From Heterodera schachtii (lineage: Eukaryota > Nematoda > Chromadorea > Rhabditida > Heteroderidae): a DNA stretch of 64,000 bases. Both the position numbers and the translations under genes were made by a program. The stretch is from contig SIJG01000097.1 of the NCBI GenBank assembly GCA_023374025.1, forward strand, positions 186,196 through 250,195, in the 5' to 3' direction. Shown here piece by piece: positions 13,865 to 22,533 of this stretch. How positions within the stretch are numbered: position 1 is the stretch's first letter; each line of letters starts with the position of its first letter. Under the pieces are notes generated by a model. That model saw only the letters and a list, made by a program, of their open reading frames with translations. It was not told the origin of the DNA and did no database searches.

Positions 13865-14041
13865 ACAAAACCAATAGTCCCTAGGCGGGTGAGGTCTGCA
13901 AATACTGCAGTTTTTCGCCGTCTACAAAACCAATAGTCCCTAGGCGGGTGAGGTCTGCAAATTCTGCAGTTTTTCGCCATCAACAAAACCAATAGTCCCT
14001 AGGCGGGTGAGGTCTGCTCATATTGCAGTTAAATCGCCGAA
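13865..14041 (+). repeat. Three tandem 59-bp repeats in the retrotransposon leader
   Basis: Units at 13865-13923, 13924-13982 and 13983-14041 begin ACAAAACCAATAGTCCCTAG. Units 1 and 2 are almost identical; unit 3 diverges in its last third. In every unit an outer GGCG...CGCC pair encloses an inner CTGC...GCAG pair, so each could form a stem-loop in RNA, and the pairing bases are kept in the divergent unit. They lie between the primer-binding site and the gag start, the region that in retroelements carries packaging or translation signals. That role is inference. Confidence 0.9.
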
Positions 14042-14131
14042 AAACCAAAAGACCTGAGAAAGGTTGCGGTTCCGCAATAAGCGGTTTTTCAACGTTGGAT
14101 TCTCAAATTTGGCACCGGCAAACAATTCGGC

Positions 14132-16141
14132 ATGAGCGCGGACCAAATAAAGCAACTCCTCGAGACCATGCGTGTGCAATCGGACGCCATTCAGCAGCTA
14201 ATGGGTCAAGTACCACAACGCAACGCCGCGTCGGAGAGTCTCAACCATGCAAATTTGGCCAGTTCCATTGACGGCCGAATTTCAAAATTCAATTACGACG
14301 CCGAAACCGGGAACACTTTCGAACAGTGGTTCAAACGGTTTGGAGTTTTGATTGAAGAGGATGGTAAGGACCTCCCCGAGTCAACCAAAGTCAGACTCCT
14401 CCTTGGCAAACTCGGCGACGAGGAGTACGGCAAATACCGCGACAGCATCAGTCCGACCCAGCCCGACAAAGTCAATTGGGTGGACTCAATCACCAAGCTC
14501 AAAGGATTATATGCCGAAACGCGATCACTATTCGTCCGGCGCTACGAATGTTTCAAAATTCGTCAGCAGCCAAGCCAGGACATCTCATCGCTGGTCGCAC
14601 ACATCAACGCGTCCTGTGAAAACGCCAATTTGAGCCCGACCAAAGAACAGCTTAAGTGCATAATTTTGGTGATTGCACTCAACGACGAGCACCACGACCT
14701 GAGGCAAAAGTGTCTCAAAATGCTGGAGGACGCAGAAAAGACCGGCACGGACATCACTCTCCAAAAAGTGGAAGAGAAGTTGAAGGCGATTCAAATCGTC
14801 AAAGAAAGTGCCCTTTCTCTGCTTACTCAACCGGTCTCAACCAGCGCCATCCAATTGCGACCTCAGCAATGGCGAGAGACCAGCAAAGGCAAACACAAGG
14901 CAAAACTGGCACCCAAATGGCCACAACATGAACCGGCACCCAAATCGCCACATCATGAGCCTTCGCCTAAGCAAAAAGTGGATGACAAAGCAAACCGAGG
15001 CCGTCCACCGCACCCATGTGCATCTTGTGGAAGTACCGATCACTGGCGATCGGATTGCAAATTTGCCAACGCATTTTGCAACAAATGCAACCGGCAAGGC
15101 CACATTGCGATTGTCTGCCGACAACGCTCGTCCAACACAGCACCCAAATTTCAAAACCGAACTTTCCACACGGTCGTGGCCAAGTCACATTGCATGGTGA
15201 TTGGCACAACCCAAGGCCGATGGTGGAAGATCCCGGTAATGATCAATGGCACAAATTTGAAGATGAATGGAGATAGTGGAGCCCAAGCAACAGTCATCAG
15301 CTTCAAAACGTGGATCAAATTGGGCCAACCCGAACTCTCTCCAACGGACATCGAGACCCGCAACTGCAATGACACCGCATTTTCAACCGAAGGAAAATTT
15401 CATTGCACCGTCAGTTGCTTCGATCGGCCATCCAAGACACTGATCGCTTATGTCAGCAGTGACTTAAAGCATGATTTGTTCGGCCTTCCGTGGATTGAGG
15501 AATTTGAGCTCATCCCAAAAGAAATTTTGTATCCACAGAGCACCAAAGGAAAGCCCAACGCGTCAATCAACGCCAATGTCGTAAAGGCACCAAACCTGGC
15601 GATTGGCATCACGGACGAATCCTCGCTCACCGCTGTGTTGCAAAACGATTTTGAGGAAGTTTTTAAGAGCGGACTTGGCCACTGCGCAATCAAGGCGCAT
15701 CTGATTCTCAAACCGGACGCCCGACCCATTTTCTGTAAAGCTCGACCAGTCCCCCATGGTGCTATCGAAGCAGTCGACACCGAACTGGACCGCCTCTTGC
15801 AGATCGGCGCCATCAAACCGGTAGAATTCAGCCATTGGGCCGCCCCGATTTTGGCCGTCAAAAAGAAAAATGGAAAGACCCGGGTGTGCATCGACTTTTC
15901 GACGGGATTGAACGATTCCATCGAACTGAATCGTCATCCTCTTCCGAGACCCGACGCCATTTATGCAGCTTTAAATGGAGCCGCATTTTTCTCAAACCTC
16001 GACCTGAGAGACGCCTACCTCCAAATGGAATTGGATGAAACATCGAAACATCTTTGCACAATCAACACCCACCGCGGCCTATTTCAGTGCCAACGTCTTC
16101 CATTTGGCGTTAAATCAGCACCGTCCATTTTCAGCACCTGA
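14132..16141 (+). CDS. Gag-Pol polyprotein part 1: gag, protease and first half of reverse transcriptase
   Basis: A 669-codon frame starts at ATG 14132. Residues 1-230 are a gag-type region with a GNTFEQWFKRF segment and KVRLLLGKLG, like the gag N-terminal domain of invertebrate gypsy elements (DUF7083 type). Two CX2CX4HX4C zinc knuckles follow at residues 296-309 and 316-329. The aspartic protease shows its Asp-Ser-Gly-Ala site at D381. The reverse transcriptase begins near residue 540, with the RPVPHG, VKKKNGKTRVCIDF and SNLDLRDAY motifs; the first catalytic Asp is D624. The frame hits a TGA at 16139-16141 just after the LPFG motif. The remaining RT continues in the next frame from 16141, so a single-base loss near the T run at 16128-16131 explains the break. 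Gag and pol share one frame, with no gag stop. Confidence 0.9.
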   Translation: MSADQIKQLLETMRVQSDAIQQLMGQVPQRNAASESLNHANLASSIDGRISKFNYDAETGNTFEQWFKRFGVLIEEDGKDLPESTKVRLLLGKLGDEEYGKYRDSISPTQPDKVNWVDSITKLKGLYAETRSLFVRRYECFKIRQQPSQDISSLVAHINASCENANLSPTKEQLKCIILVIALNDEHHDLRQKCLKMLEDAEKTGTDITLQKVEEKLKAIQIVKESALSLLTQPVSTSAIQLRPQQWRETSKGKHKAKLAPKWPQHEPAPKSPHHEPSPKQKVDDKANRGRPPHPCASCGSTDHWRSDCKFANAFCNKCNRQGHIAIVCRQRSSNTAPKFQNRTFHTVVAKSHCMVIGTTQGRWWKIPVMINGTNLKMNGDSGAQATVISFKTWIKLGQPELSPTDIETRNCNDTAFSTEGKFHCTVSCFDRPSKTLIAYVSSDLKHDLFGLPWIEEFELIPKEILYPQSTKGKPNASINANVVKAPNLAIGITDESSLTAVLQNDFEEVFKSGLGHCAIKAHLILKPDARPIFCKARPVPHGAIEAVDTELDRLLQIGAIKPVEFSHWAAPILAVKKKNGKTRVCIDFSTGLNDSIELNRHPLPRPDAIYAALNGAAFFSNLDLRDAYLQMELDETSKHLCTINTHRGLFQCQRLPFGVKSAPSIFST

Positions 16142-17592
16142 TGGACCAAATTTGCGCAGGAATTCCAGGGGTTTTCTCTTATTTGGATGATTGCCTAATC
16201 GCATCAAAGACCCTGGAGGACCACGTCAATGCGCTCCACACGCTTTTCAAACGCATTAAGGACTTTGGCCTACGAATTCAACTCGAAAAATGCAAATTCA
16301 TCCAAAAAGAATTGCTTTTTCTCGGCCACATCGTCTCCTCCAACGGCATACGCCCCGATCCAGCACGCTCAGAGGCAATCCAGAAAATGCCTGCGCCGCA
16401 TGACAAAACGACCCTCCGTTCATTTTTGGGAGCGCTCAATTATTACGGACGTTTTGTTAAACCAATGCGAGAAATCAGGGCGCCATTGGACCAACTCCTC
16501 CGAAAGGATGAATCCTGGAGTTGGGGAGATGACCAACAGTCCGCGTTCGAGAAAGCCAAAGCAATTATGCTCTCAGAACTTCTGCTGACCCACTACGACC
16601 CCACACTCCCAATCGTCGTAGCGGCAGACGCGTCAAAAGATGGCATCGGCGCAACAATCAGCCACATTTTTCCGGACAAAAAGGAAAAAGTCATCGAACA
16701 CGCCTCAACAGTTCTGACCAACGCGCAGCAGAACTACAGCCAAATTGAGAAAGAAGCTCTGGCGCTTGTGTTCGCAGTTCAAAAATTCCACCGGATGCTT
16801 TTCGGGCGGAAATTTACACTACTCACGGACCACAAGCCATTGCTGGCCATCTTCGGCTCTAAGAAAGGCATCCCCATTTATGCCGCGAGCCGACTCCAAA
16901 GATGGGCCCTAATCATGGCCAATTACGATTTTGAGATACGGTACATCAACACCGCATCGTTTGGCCAGGCTGATGTTCTCTCGCGCCTCATCGCAAATTA
17001 TCCCCGACCAGAGGAGGATATTTTGATCGCCAACATCTGCACCGAAACCGAGTGCTATATCAGCACACTTCTGCAAACCAAGACGGATCAACTTCCCGTC
17101 ACCGCAGACGAAATCGCAGAGGCGACACCGAAAGATGAGACTTTAAAGAAAATTTTGGCATTCACCCAATCGAATTGGCCAAACAAATGCAGCGACCCGG
17201 ACATCGCACCGTATTTTCCAAAAAGGGAAAACATTTTGGAAATTGAGGGCTGTTTGCTCTTCCAAAATCGCGTTGTCATCCCACAATCGCTCCGCAACCG
17301 AATGCTGAAGTCCCTGCACATGGCACATCCCGGAATTGTGCGCATGAAAGCACTCGCCCGCCAACACGTATATTGGCCCGGCATGGACTCGGAAATTGAC
17401 GGATCGTCCGTCAGTGTGAAGAATGCCAAAAGGCGCAAAAATCACCGATCAAGGCACCGCTTACCCCTTGGACTCCAACCGACAAGGTGTTCCAACGGGT
17501 ACACATCGATTTTGCGGGACCATGCCAAAACGGACATGTCTACTTCATTTTGGTGGACTCATTCTCCAAACGGCCTGAGGTTTACCAAATGA
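16141..17592 (+). CDS. Gag-Pol part 2: second half of RT, RNase H, integrase zinc finger
   Basis: This frame carries the RT catalytic YLDD at residues 14-17, the RT thumb and the RNase H with DAS (D163), EKEAL (E205) and TDHKP (D230), the expected D-E-D set. A linker leads to the integrase zinc-binding region, whose His pair lies at residues 393 and 396 in LHMAHPG. The matching Cys pair (codons at 17415 and 17424) is in another frame, so the true reading leaves this frame near 17399-17402. Residues after about 420 are therefore out-of-frame translation, and the stop at 17590-17592 is meaningless. The ATG at 16141 is an internal RT codon and not a natural start. Confidence 0.9.
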   Translation: MDQICAGIPGVFSYLDDCLIASKTLEDHVNALHTLFKRIKDFGLRIQLEKCKFIQKELLFLGHIVSSNGIRPDPARSEAIQKMPAPHDKTTLRSFLGALNYYGRFVKPMREIRAPLDQLLRKDESWSWGDDQQSAFEKAKAIMLSELLLTHYDPTLPIVVAADASKDGIGATISHIFPDKKEKVIEHASTVLTNAQQNYSQIEKEALALVFAVQKFHRMLFGRKFTLLTDHKPLLAIFGSKKGIPIYAASRLQRWALIMANYDFEIRYINTASFGQADVLSRLIANYPRPEEDILIANICTETECYISTLLQTKTDQLPVTADEIAEATPKDETLKKILAFTQSNWPNKCSDPDIAPYFPKRENILEIEGCLLFQNRVVIPQSLRNRMLKSLHMAHPGIVRMKALARQHVYWPGMDSEIDGSSVSVKNAKRRKNHRSRHRLPLGLQPTRCSNGYTSILRDHAKTDMSTSFWWTHSPNGLRFTK

Positions 17593-18455
17593 ACTCAATG
17601 ACGGCCGCGGCAACCGTCTTCACACTCCGTTCAATCATCCACCGACTCGGCATTCCCGAAGAAATTGTTTCGGATAACGGAACCCAATTTCATTCGTCCG
17701 AATTTGCGTCACTCTGTAAAGAGTTCGGAATTAAGCACACTTTTACGCCGCCATTCCATCCCCAATCCAACGGACAAGTCGAACGTTTCGTCGACACTTT
17801 CAAAAGGGCGATGATGAAGTGCAAAGGCGACAAGAACAGCCTCGAAAAAGTGCTGCTCTCCTACAGATCTACGCCAAATTCTGCCATCGACGGATATTCG
17901 CCTGATCAGTTGTTCCTTGGACGGAAACTGCGCACCAAATTGGCACTCGTCCACCCAAAAGGACAAATTGATCAGTCGGAAAAATTTGAAAAAGGTAAGT
18001 TCAAGCAGCACCAAAAGGACTATTCAGCCAAAATGGCACAGCAATTCGATCGGAACCATGGCACAAAAGCTATTGAGTTCCTCCCAACGGATCCCGTCCT
18101 GCTCTTGAATTATCGCCTTGGAAAAAGCCATTGGCTACAGGGCACAATTGTTGAAAGGCTCAGCAACTCGCCGACCTACCGTGTCCACGTGCCAACACTC
18201 GGCCGAATTGTCCATCGGCATGCCAACCAGCTTCGGCACCGATTGAATTTTGAGGACAATTCAAATTGGGAATACCCCATTCAGGAACAAATGGCCATTG
18301 AGCCAAATCAAAGGACACCGCCACGCCAACACGCAGCCATTGATCAGCGAACTCCACCTGTGGTTGATCAGGCCCAGCAAAAGGCTAAAAGCCCAATTGG
18401 CGTCCGGCGTTCACAACGCGTGCCTAAGCCGATCAAATGCTTCACGCCAAGTTGA
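17403..18455 (+). CDS. Gag-Pol part 3: integrase core and C-terminal domain
   Basis: From about 17403 the frame holds the zinc-finger Cys pair (CEEC) and then the integrase catalytic core. The triad is Asp in VHIDFAGP (codon near 17508), Asp in VSDNGTQF and Glu in NGQVERF, with exactly 35 residues between the second Asp and the Glu, the retroviral DDE spacing. The C-terminal part, with LLNYRLGKSHWLQGTI and YRVHVPTLGRIVHRHANQLR, resembles the GPY/F module that follows the core in many gypsy elements. The frame ends at TGA 18453-18455, just before the polypurine tract. There is no ORF after integrase, so no envelope-like gene. Confidence 0.9.
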   Translation: MVRQCEECQKAQKSPIKAPLTPWTPTDKVFQRVHIDFAGPCQNGHVYFILVDSFSKRPEVYQMNSMTAAATVFTLRSIIHRLGIPEEIVSDNGTQFHSSEFASLCKEFGIKHTFTPPFHPQSNGQVERFVDTFKRAMMKCKGDKNSLEKVLLSYRSTPNSAIDGYSPDQLFLGRKLRTKLALVHPKGQIDQSEKFEKGKFKQHQKDYSAKMAQQFDRNHGTKAIEFLPTDPVLLLNYRLGKSHWLQGTIVERLSNSPTYRVHVPTLGRIVHRHANQLRHRLNFEDNSNWEYPIQEQMAIEPNQRTPPRQHAAIDQRTPPVVDQAQQKAKSPIGVRRSQRVPKPIKCFTPS

Positions 18456-18475
18456 AACGAGGATGTTTCAATCTC

Positions 18476-18486
18476 GAGAAGGGAGG
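18476..18486 (+). other. Polypurine tract
   Basis: GAGAAGGGAGG lies immediately before TGTTGGAG, the start of the 3' LTR. This is the usual primer site for plus-strand synthesis, and it fixes the left edge of the full-length LTR. Confidence 0.8.
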
Positions 18487-18740
18487 TGTTGGAGTAAGAC
18501 CAAACGTACTTTGCCCTTGGTCATTATCGATTTATTGACATTTGCATGTCCCCCTTTTCTCCTTCGTTCCTCCCCCTCGCATTGTCTATTTAAAAGGCGT
18601 GTTCCCTTCCCCCATGTCACTTCTTCATTTTATTCTCTCTCCATCCATTCGCCATTTTATTATTTTATTGTTATTTGACTCTTCGTAAATAAATTATTTT
18701 ATTTGTTGGTCTTAATCACTCGGACAAAAGACACAACAAA
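18487..18740 (+). repeat. 3' LTR, full length (about 254 bp)
   Basis: It runs from TGTTGGAG, right after the polypurine tract, to ACACAACA(AA). It has a TATTTAAAAG box at about 18587 and AATAAA at 18688-18693. Its last 197 bp match the 5' LTR except for one 8-bp length difference. Confidence 0.9.
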
Positions 18741-18755
18741 ATGGTTGAAACTCAC

Positions 18756-19026
18756 TTGCATATAAGTCTCTTCCACCTGCTCTGCTTGGCCAATTTCTTG
18801 CTGCTCCGTCTCGGCTTCTCCTTCCTCCTGGTCAATTTGTTGCTGTTGGACAGCTGAAATCATTTAAAATATTTTTTGACCTAAAAATTACTTAAAAGCT
18901 CACTTTTTTTGCCAATTTGGCTTATCTCGCCCTCTCCAGTTTTGTTTGTCGCTCCTCACGCTTGTCCCAACGCCTTTGAACCGGTTTGCTGATGTTAAAA
19001 CTCTTATTTAATTTCTTTTTACTCAT
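18756..19026 (-). pseudogene. Two exons of a decayed gene next to the LTR element
   Basis: Minus strand. Exon A (19026-18904) starts with ATG and reads MSKKKLNKSFNISKPVQRRW, a basic N-terminus; a TAA follows in frame at codon 35. In another frame the last part reads GEISQIGKK and joins in phase across a GTGAGC...TTTCAG intron (18903-18854) to exon B (18853-18756), which reads VQQQQIDQEEGEAETEQQEI and ends at a clean donor CAA/GTGAGT. One single-base shift inside exon A would therefore be needed for a continuous reading. The LTR element begins 15 bases beyond the donor, that is, in the following intron and on the opposite strand. The acidic, Gln-rich tail gives no family. Pseudogene, or a gene with one sequencing error. 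Confidence 0.5.
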
Positions 19027-20696
19027 TAAATCCTTAAAAAATAATTAATAGCGTTTAAATCAAAATAACTTTTTAATGAGCCTTATTTTTGCAAAAACCT
19101 TCTATATTATTCGATGCATAATATTTTTCTCTATCGATATGCAAAATTTGAAGAAAATCTGTAAGGCGAAAAAAAGTTCTATAAAGCGAAGTAAATGTTG
19201 TTCTTTACATCATTAAGAATGAAGAGATAGTACATAAAAGTGAGAGAAATAAAGATAAAAAGTAAATGTGACAGAACGCCAAATTTTTTCTATAATTATC
19301 CATAAAAATGATTTATTGCCATTTTTTTTTGTTTTTTACCGTCCATGGTATTCATTCCAGTAATTTTAATAATGCTAAAAATAAATTATAACTATTTAAA
19401 TAATAAGTAAAACGGAAAAATTAACATACAAATTGCATATAACTAATAGCTATCTAATAAATATAAAATGCTAGAGACAGTGCCTGAACCAGTTTCTAAT
19501 AAATATTTCATAAAATAAATCAATCAATGAAAAATTACAAAAAATGAAATAAAAATTAATTGTAATTTTTTATGACTTGACTAATATTTTACATTAACAC
19601 GAAAACAGATTTAATTTGCTTTTTAGATCTCCATGGAGGAGTGACCCGATGAACCTGGTGTAATTCTTGTAATTCTTTTAATAATCTAAACTTCAGCTTT
19701 TATCAATTTAATCTTCTTTTATTAAATATCGTATCTTATATATATATTACGGTAATATTAATGAAAATAAATTAAAACATAATACTAAAATTAATTTATA
19801 AATATATAGGATAACATCAGAAAAAGAAAAAAGAGATCATTATAATTTTATTTAAGGTGACGAGGTATAGAAAAAATAAAATATAAAAAATTAAAATTTT
19901 GAAAAATAAAATTCTTAAATAGGCAGAAAAAACAAATTAAAAACATAATTATTCAAGTAAATCAATAAAAAATCCAAGTAAATTAAAATTATTTTTATTT
20001 TTCCCAAGTGCTACTCCGGCGCCTCAAAATCAGCTGAAATTGCTCCTACTGAACATGTGAATAAAATAGAAATAAATCACACAAAAATAAAATAATAGCA
20101 AATAAAAGCGAATAAAATATTAAAAATACTTTTCGGAATCAATTACTTCAAAAATATTGAAAAGAAGTACCTTAGAAAGAATATTTATAATACTAATTTA
20201 GGTGCTTAATTTCCTTTTTGGATGAAGAAAAAATTAAGCAATTTTATAAATTATTGATAATCTGTATAACAAATTTATGGTGCTTAATTAATAAAAGGAA
20301 AAGATTGATTTACATAAAACCAAATTAAATAAAAAGTATTTTAGTTACCAAAAAAAGAGATTTAAAAAATGAAAAGGATAAAAATTTTAAATGAATATTC
20401 AAATCGATAAAAAGCAATAAATGTAATAATAATTTAACCACAAAGCAAAAAGTCTTCAAGAATTTTGTTTATTTATCTTATAAATTCGATCTAATTTATG
20501 ATTAAAATGTTTGCACATTATTATGAAAATAAGCAAATTATTTTGATAAAAAGATTAGATCAGTCCAATCATAGCAAATATTGAATTTTTTGGTCTAATT
20601 TTATTTGAATGTTTATTTAATTTAATATTATAATTTTTTTATTTTAAAATTGTTGCAGTTTCATTTTCATTAAAAATTTCTTGGTAATTCCGTGGC

Positions 20697-20760
20697 TTTT
20701 TACAAGTATGGACATTTCGTGTCTTGTACACATTGTGTGAGCACCAGAAAAACATTTATA
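20697..20760 (-). pseudogene. RING-finger-like fragment
   Basis: On the minus strand the segment reads LVLTQCVQDTKCPYL and then a stop. Its AAATGTCCATA(C)TTGTAAAA stretch matches the last cysteine pair of the RING-like gene at 28982-29449 (KCPYCK there) except for one extra C, which destroys the final Cys. A second, more diverged copy of the left part (GAGCACCAGAAAAACATTTA) lies at 22327-22346. This looks like a dead copy of a small zinc-finger gene or exon. Confidence 0.35.
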
Positions 20761-22326
20761 ATTATAGATAATAAAATATTGTAAATATTTAAACGCCAAA
20801 TGGACGGAATACATTGTGAGTTTTACTCAAGAAAAAAAATTATTGCAAAATAGAAAGCTAATTGATAAATTATGAATCAAAATTTGAATTCATCTATTAA
20901 AGAAAAAAGCTAACGAAATAACCTTATGAAAAGGCATTAAAAGCGTTCATCAGCGATGCTTTTAGACAAATTAACTATTTCATATAACTAACAATTATTA
21001 AGAACAATTATAAATCAAAATGCTGCTTAATTGTAAATCAAAAAAAAAAAATTATTATTTCAAATTTAAAAAGACAAATCCAATTGACAATGCTTAGAAG
21101 CAATTTCGTTCATGCTGCCAAGAGATAAGCTCAAAGAGGATTAATGAATTTAAACTTAAAAAATGATTTAATAGTTTAAATAAATGTTTTTAAATTAATG
21201 CTCCTATTTTCTCAGAAAATAAGCTTTGTTTTTAAAATTTTTGAATTCTCAAATTTCAAATCATTTTGGGTTTTAAAATCACCATTAAGCGGTAACCAAT
21301 GGTGCTTAGGAGTTTTTTATTCACATAAAAATTTATCTTAGCATTAATTATTGTAGATTAACTTTTTATTTTATTCATTTGGAATAAACTATCAATAATT
21401 AAAAGAGCATTAAAAATAGATTATTAATAAAAATTATTGTAATTTATGCATTAAATATTATAAAATAGGAAAGAAAGTAAATCATATAAATGAATACATT
21501 ATTTGAATTCTTTGTGAGTTCTGAATAATCAATCAAAGCAAAGAGAAAAATAATGTTAATAAATTATTAATTAAAATTACTCATATTTCAGATAAAAATT
21601 GTTTATCTTGAAATAATTTATAGTAATAACTAATCTTCTGTTCCTTTATTGATTTACCTCGGAATAAACAAGAGAAATTGAATAGTGAATAGTTGGAAAA
21701 ATGTTTATAAACAAATATTAAAATCATTTTATCAAATATTAAATCAGTTTTCAATATAAAAAATTGGATTGATTTGTATAATTGAAAAAATCTACAGAAA
21801 AACAATTAATTTTATTCTAAAAAAAAATAATATTTATAATTGAACAAAAGAAATTCTAAAATTTTAAAAATATATTTAATCAATATTAAATACCTCAATA
21901 ATAAATTAATAAAGAATTTTAGATAATTAATTTTCAACTATCTTATCCCACCAAATAGAATCAACAAAACACCCAGTCATCATTTGTATGATTTAAAAGT
22001 TTTTTTAGCTAAATATTAAATTGAATATTTTTCAATAAAAAATTTGATTTATGCTTTACTTGGAAATGAGAATAATTGACTAAATGAATAATTGTATCAT
22101 TTTTTATACAAAATTTAAACTTTTGATAGAAAATAGAAAAAGTAAAACTAAAATTATTTAATAAATTCGATCTAAATATTATAAAATTTCTAATATTTTG
22201 CTCATTACTCTGAAAAAAGAAAATCTTATGATAATTAATGTTCTTAATATGTTTTCTCTAACATAGATGTTCAAAAGGCAAAGTTTATTCTAGTTATGAC
22301 CATTTTGTTCTTGAAAATATTGTGGG

Positions 22327-22346
22327 AGCACCAGAAAAACATTTAA
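22327..22346 (-). repeat. Diverged copy of the 20697-20760 fragment
   Basis: GAGCACCAGAAAAACATTTA recurs here, also at 20740-20760 with one difference at its right end. The similarity continues weakly to the left. Probably another relic of the same sequence. Confidence 0.4.
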
Positions 22347-22508
22347 AACTTATTTTCAATGTCATAAAAATATTTATTTCTTATTTTTATTTATTCTGGT
22401 AGTGACTAAATTTTGTTATCTTAAACTTACTCATAATTTTGAAATTTTATAATGTCAATATTTTATATAGAAATTTTAATGTTTGAACAAAAATCTGTTA
22501 AAATTTTT

Positions 22509-22533
22509 GGTGGCGCCTATCGGCAGCGCCGGG
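22509..22533. repeat. Dispersed GC-rich motif (copy 1)
   Basis: GGTGGCGCCTATCGGCAGCG lies in an AT-rich context. Related motifs occur at 25242, 37011, 37228, 53877, 54001, 59180, 59312 and 59494, in both orientations. The DNA just left of this copy (about 22430-22500) resembles the reverse complement of 54060-54170, so it is part of a longer dispersed repeat. Confidence 0.6.

Larger units (their letters stand above)
13606..18740 (+). mobile_element. Ty3/gypsy LTR retrotransposon, nearly complete, frame-disrupted
   Basis: The element is about 5.1 kb and has the order LTR, primer-binding site, leader, gag, protease, reverse transcriptase, RNase H, integrase, polypurine tract, LTR. Integrase after RNase H places it in Ty3/gypsy (Metaviridae). 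Its base composition is far more balanced than that of the flanks. Where both LTRs overlap (197 bp) they are identical apart from one 8-bp slippage difference in an ATTTTATT tract, which indicates a recent insertion. The 5' LTR lacks about the first 57 bp present in the 3' LTR, so no target-site duplication is recognisable. Two single-base frameshifts interrupt the polyprotein, so this copy should not be autonomous, unless the two breaks are assembly errors. Confidence 0.95.
19061..22500. other. AT-rich intergenic stretch
   Basis: No gene seen. A small GC-richer islet with a CTCCATGGAG palindrome lies at about 19627-19665. Two related RING-like fragments are listed separately. Confidence 0.55.

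Noticed and set aside
16128..16141. Programmed -1 frameshift as the reason for the RT break
   Set aside because: The site is in the middle of the RT domain, where programmed shifts are not used; the second break in the integrase zinc finger is of the same kind, so mutation or sequencing error is more likely.
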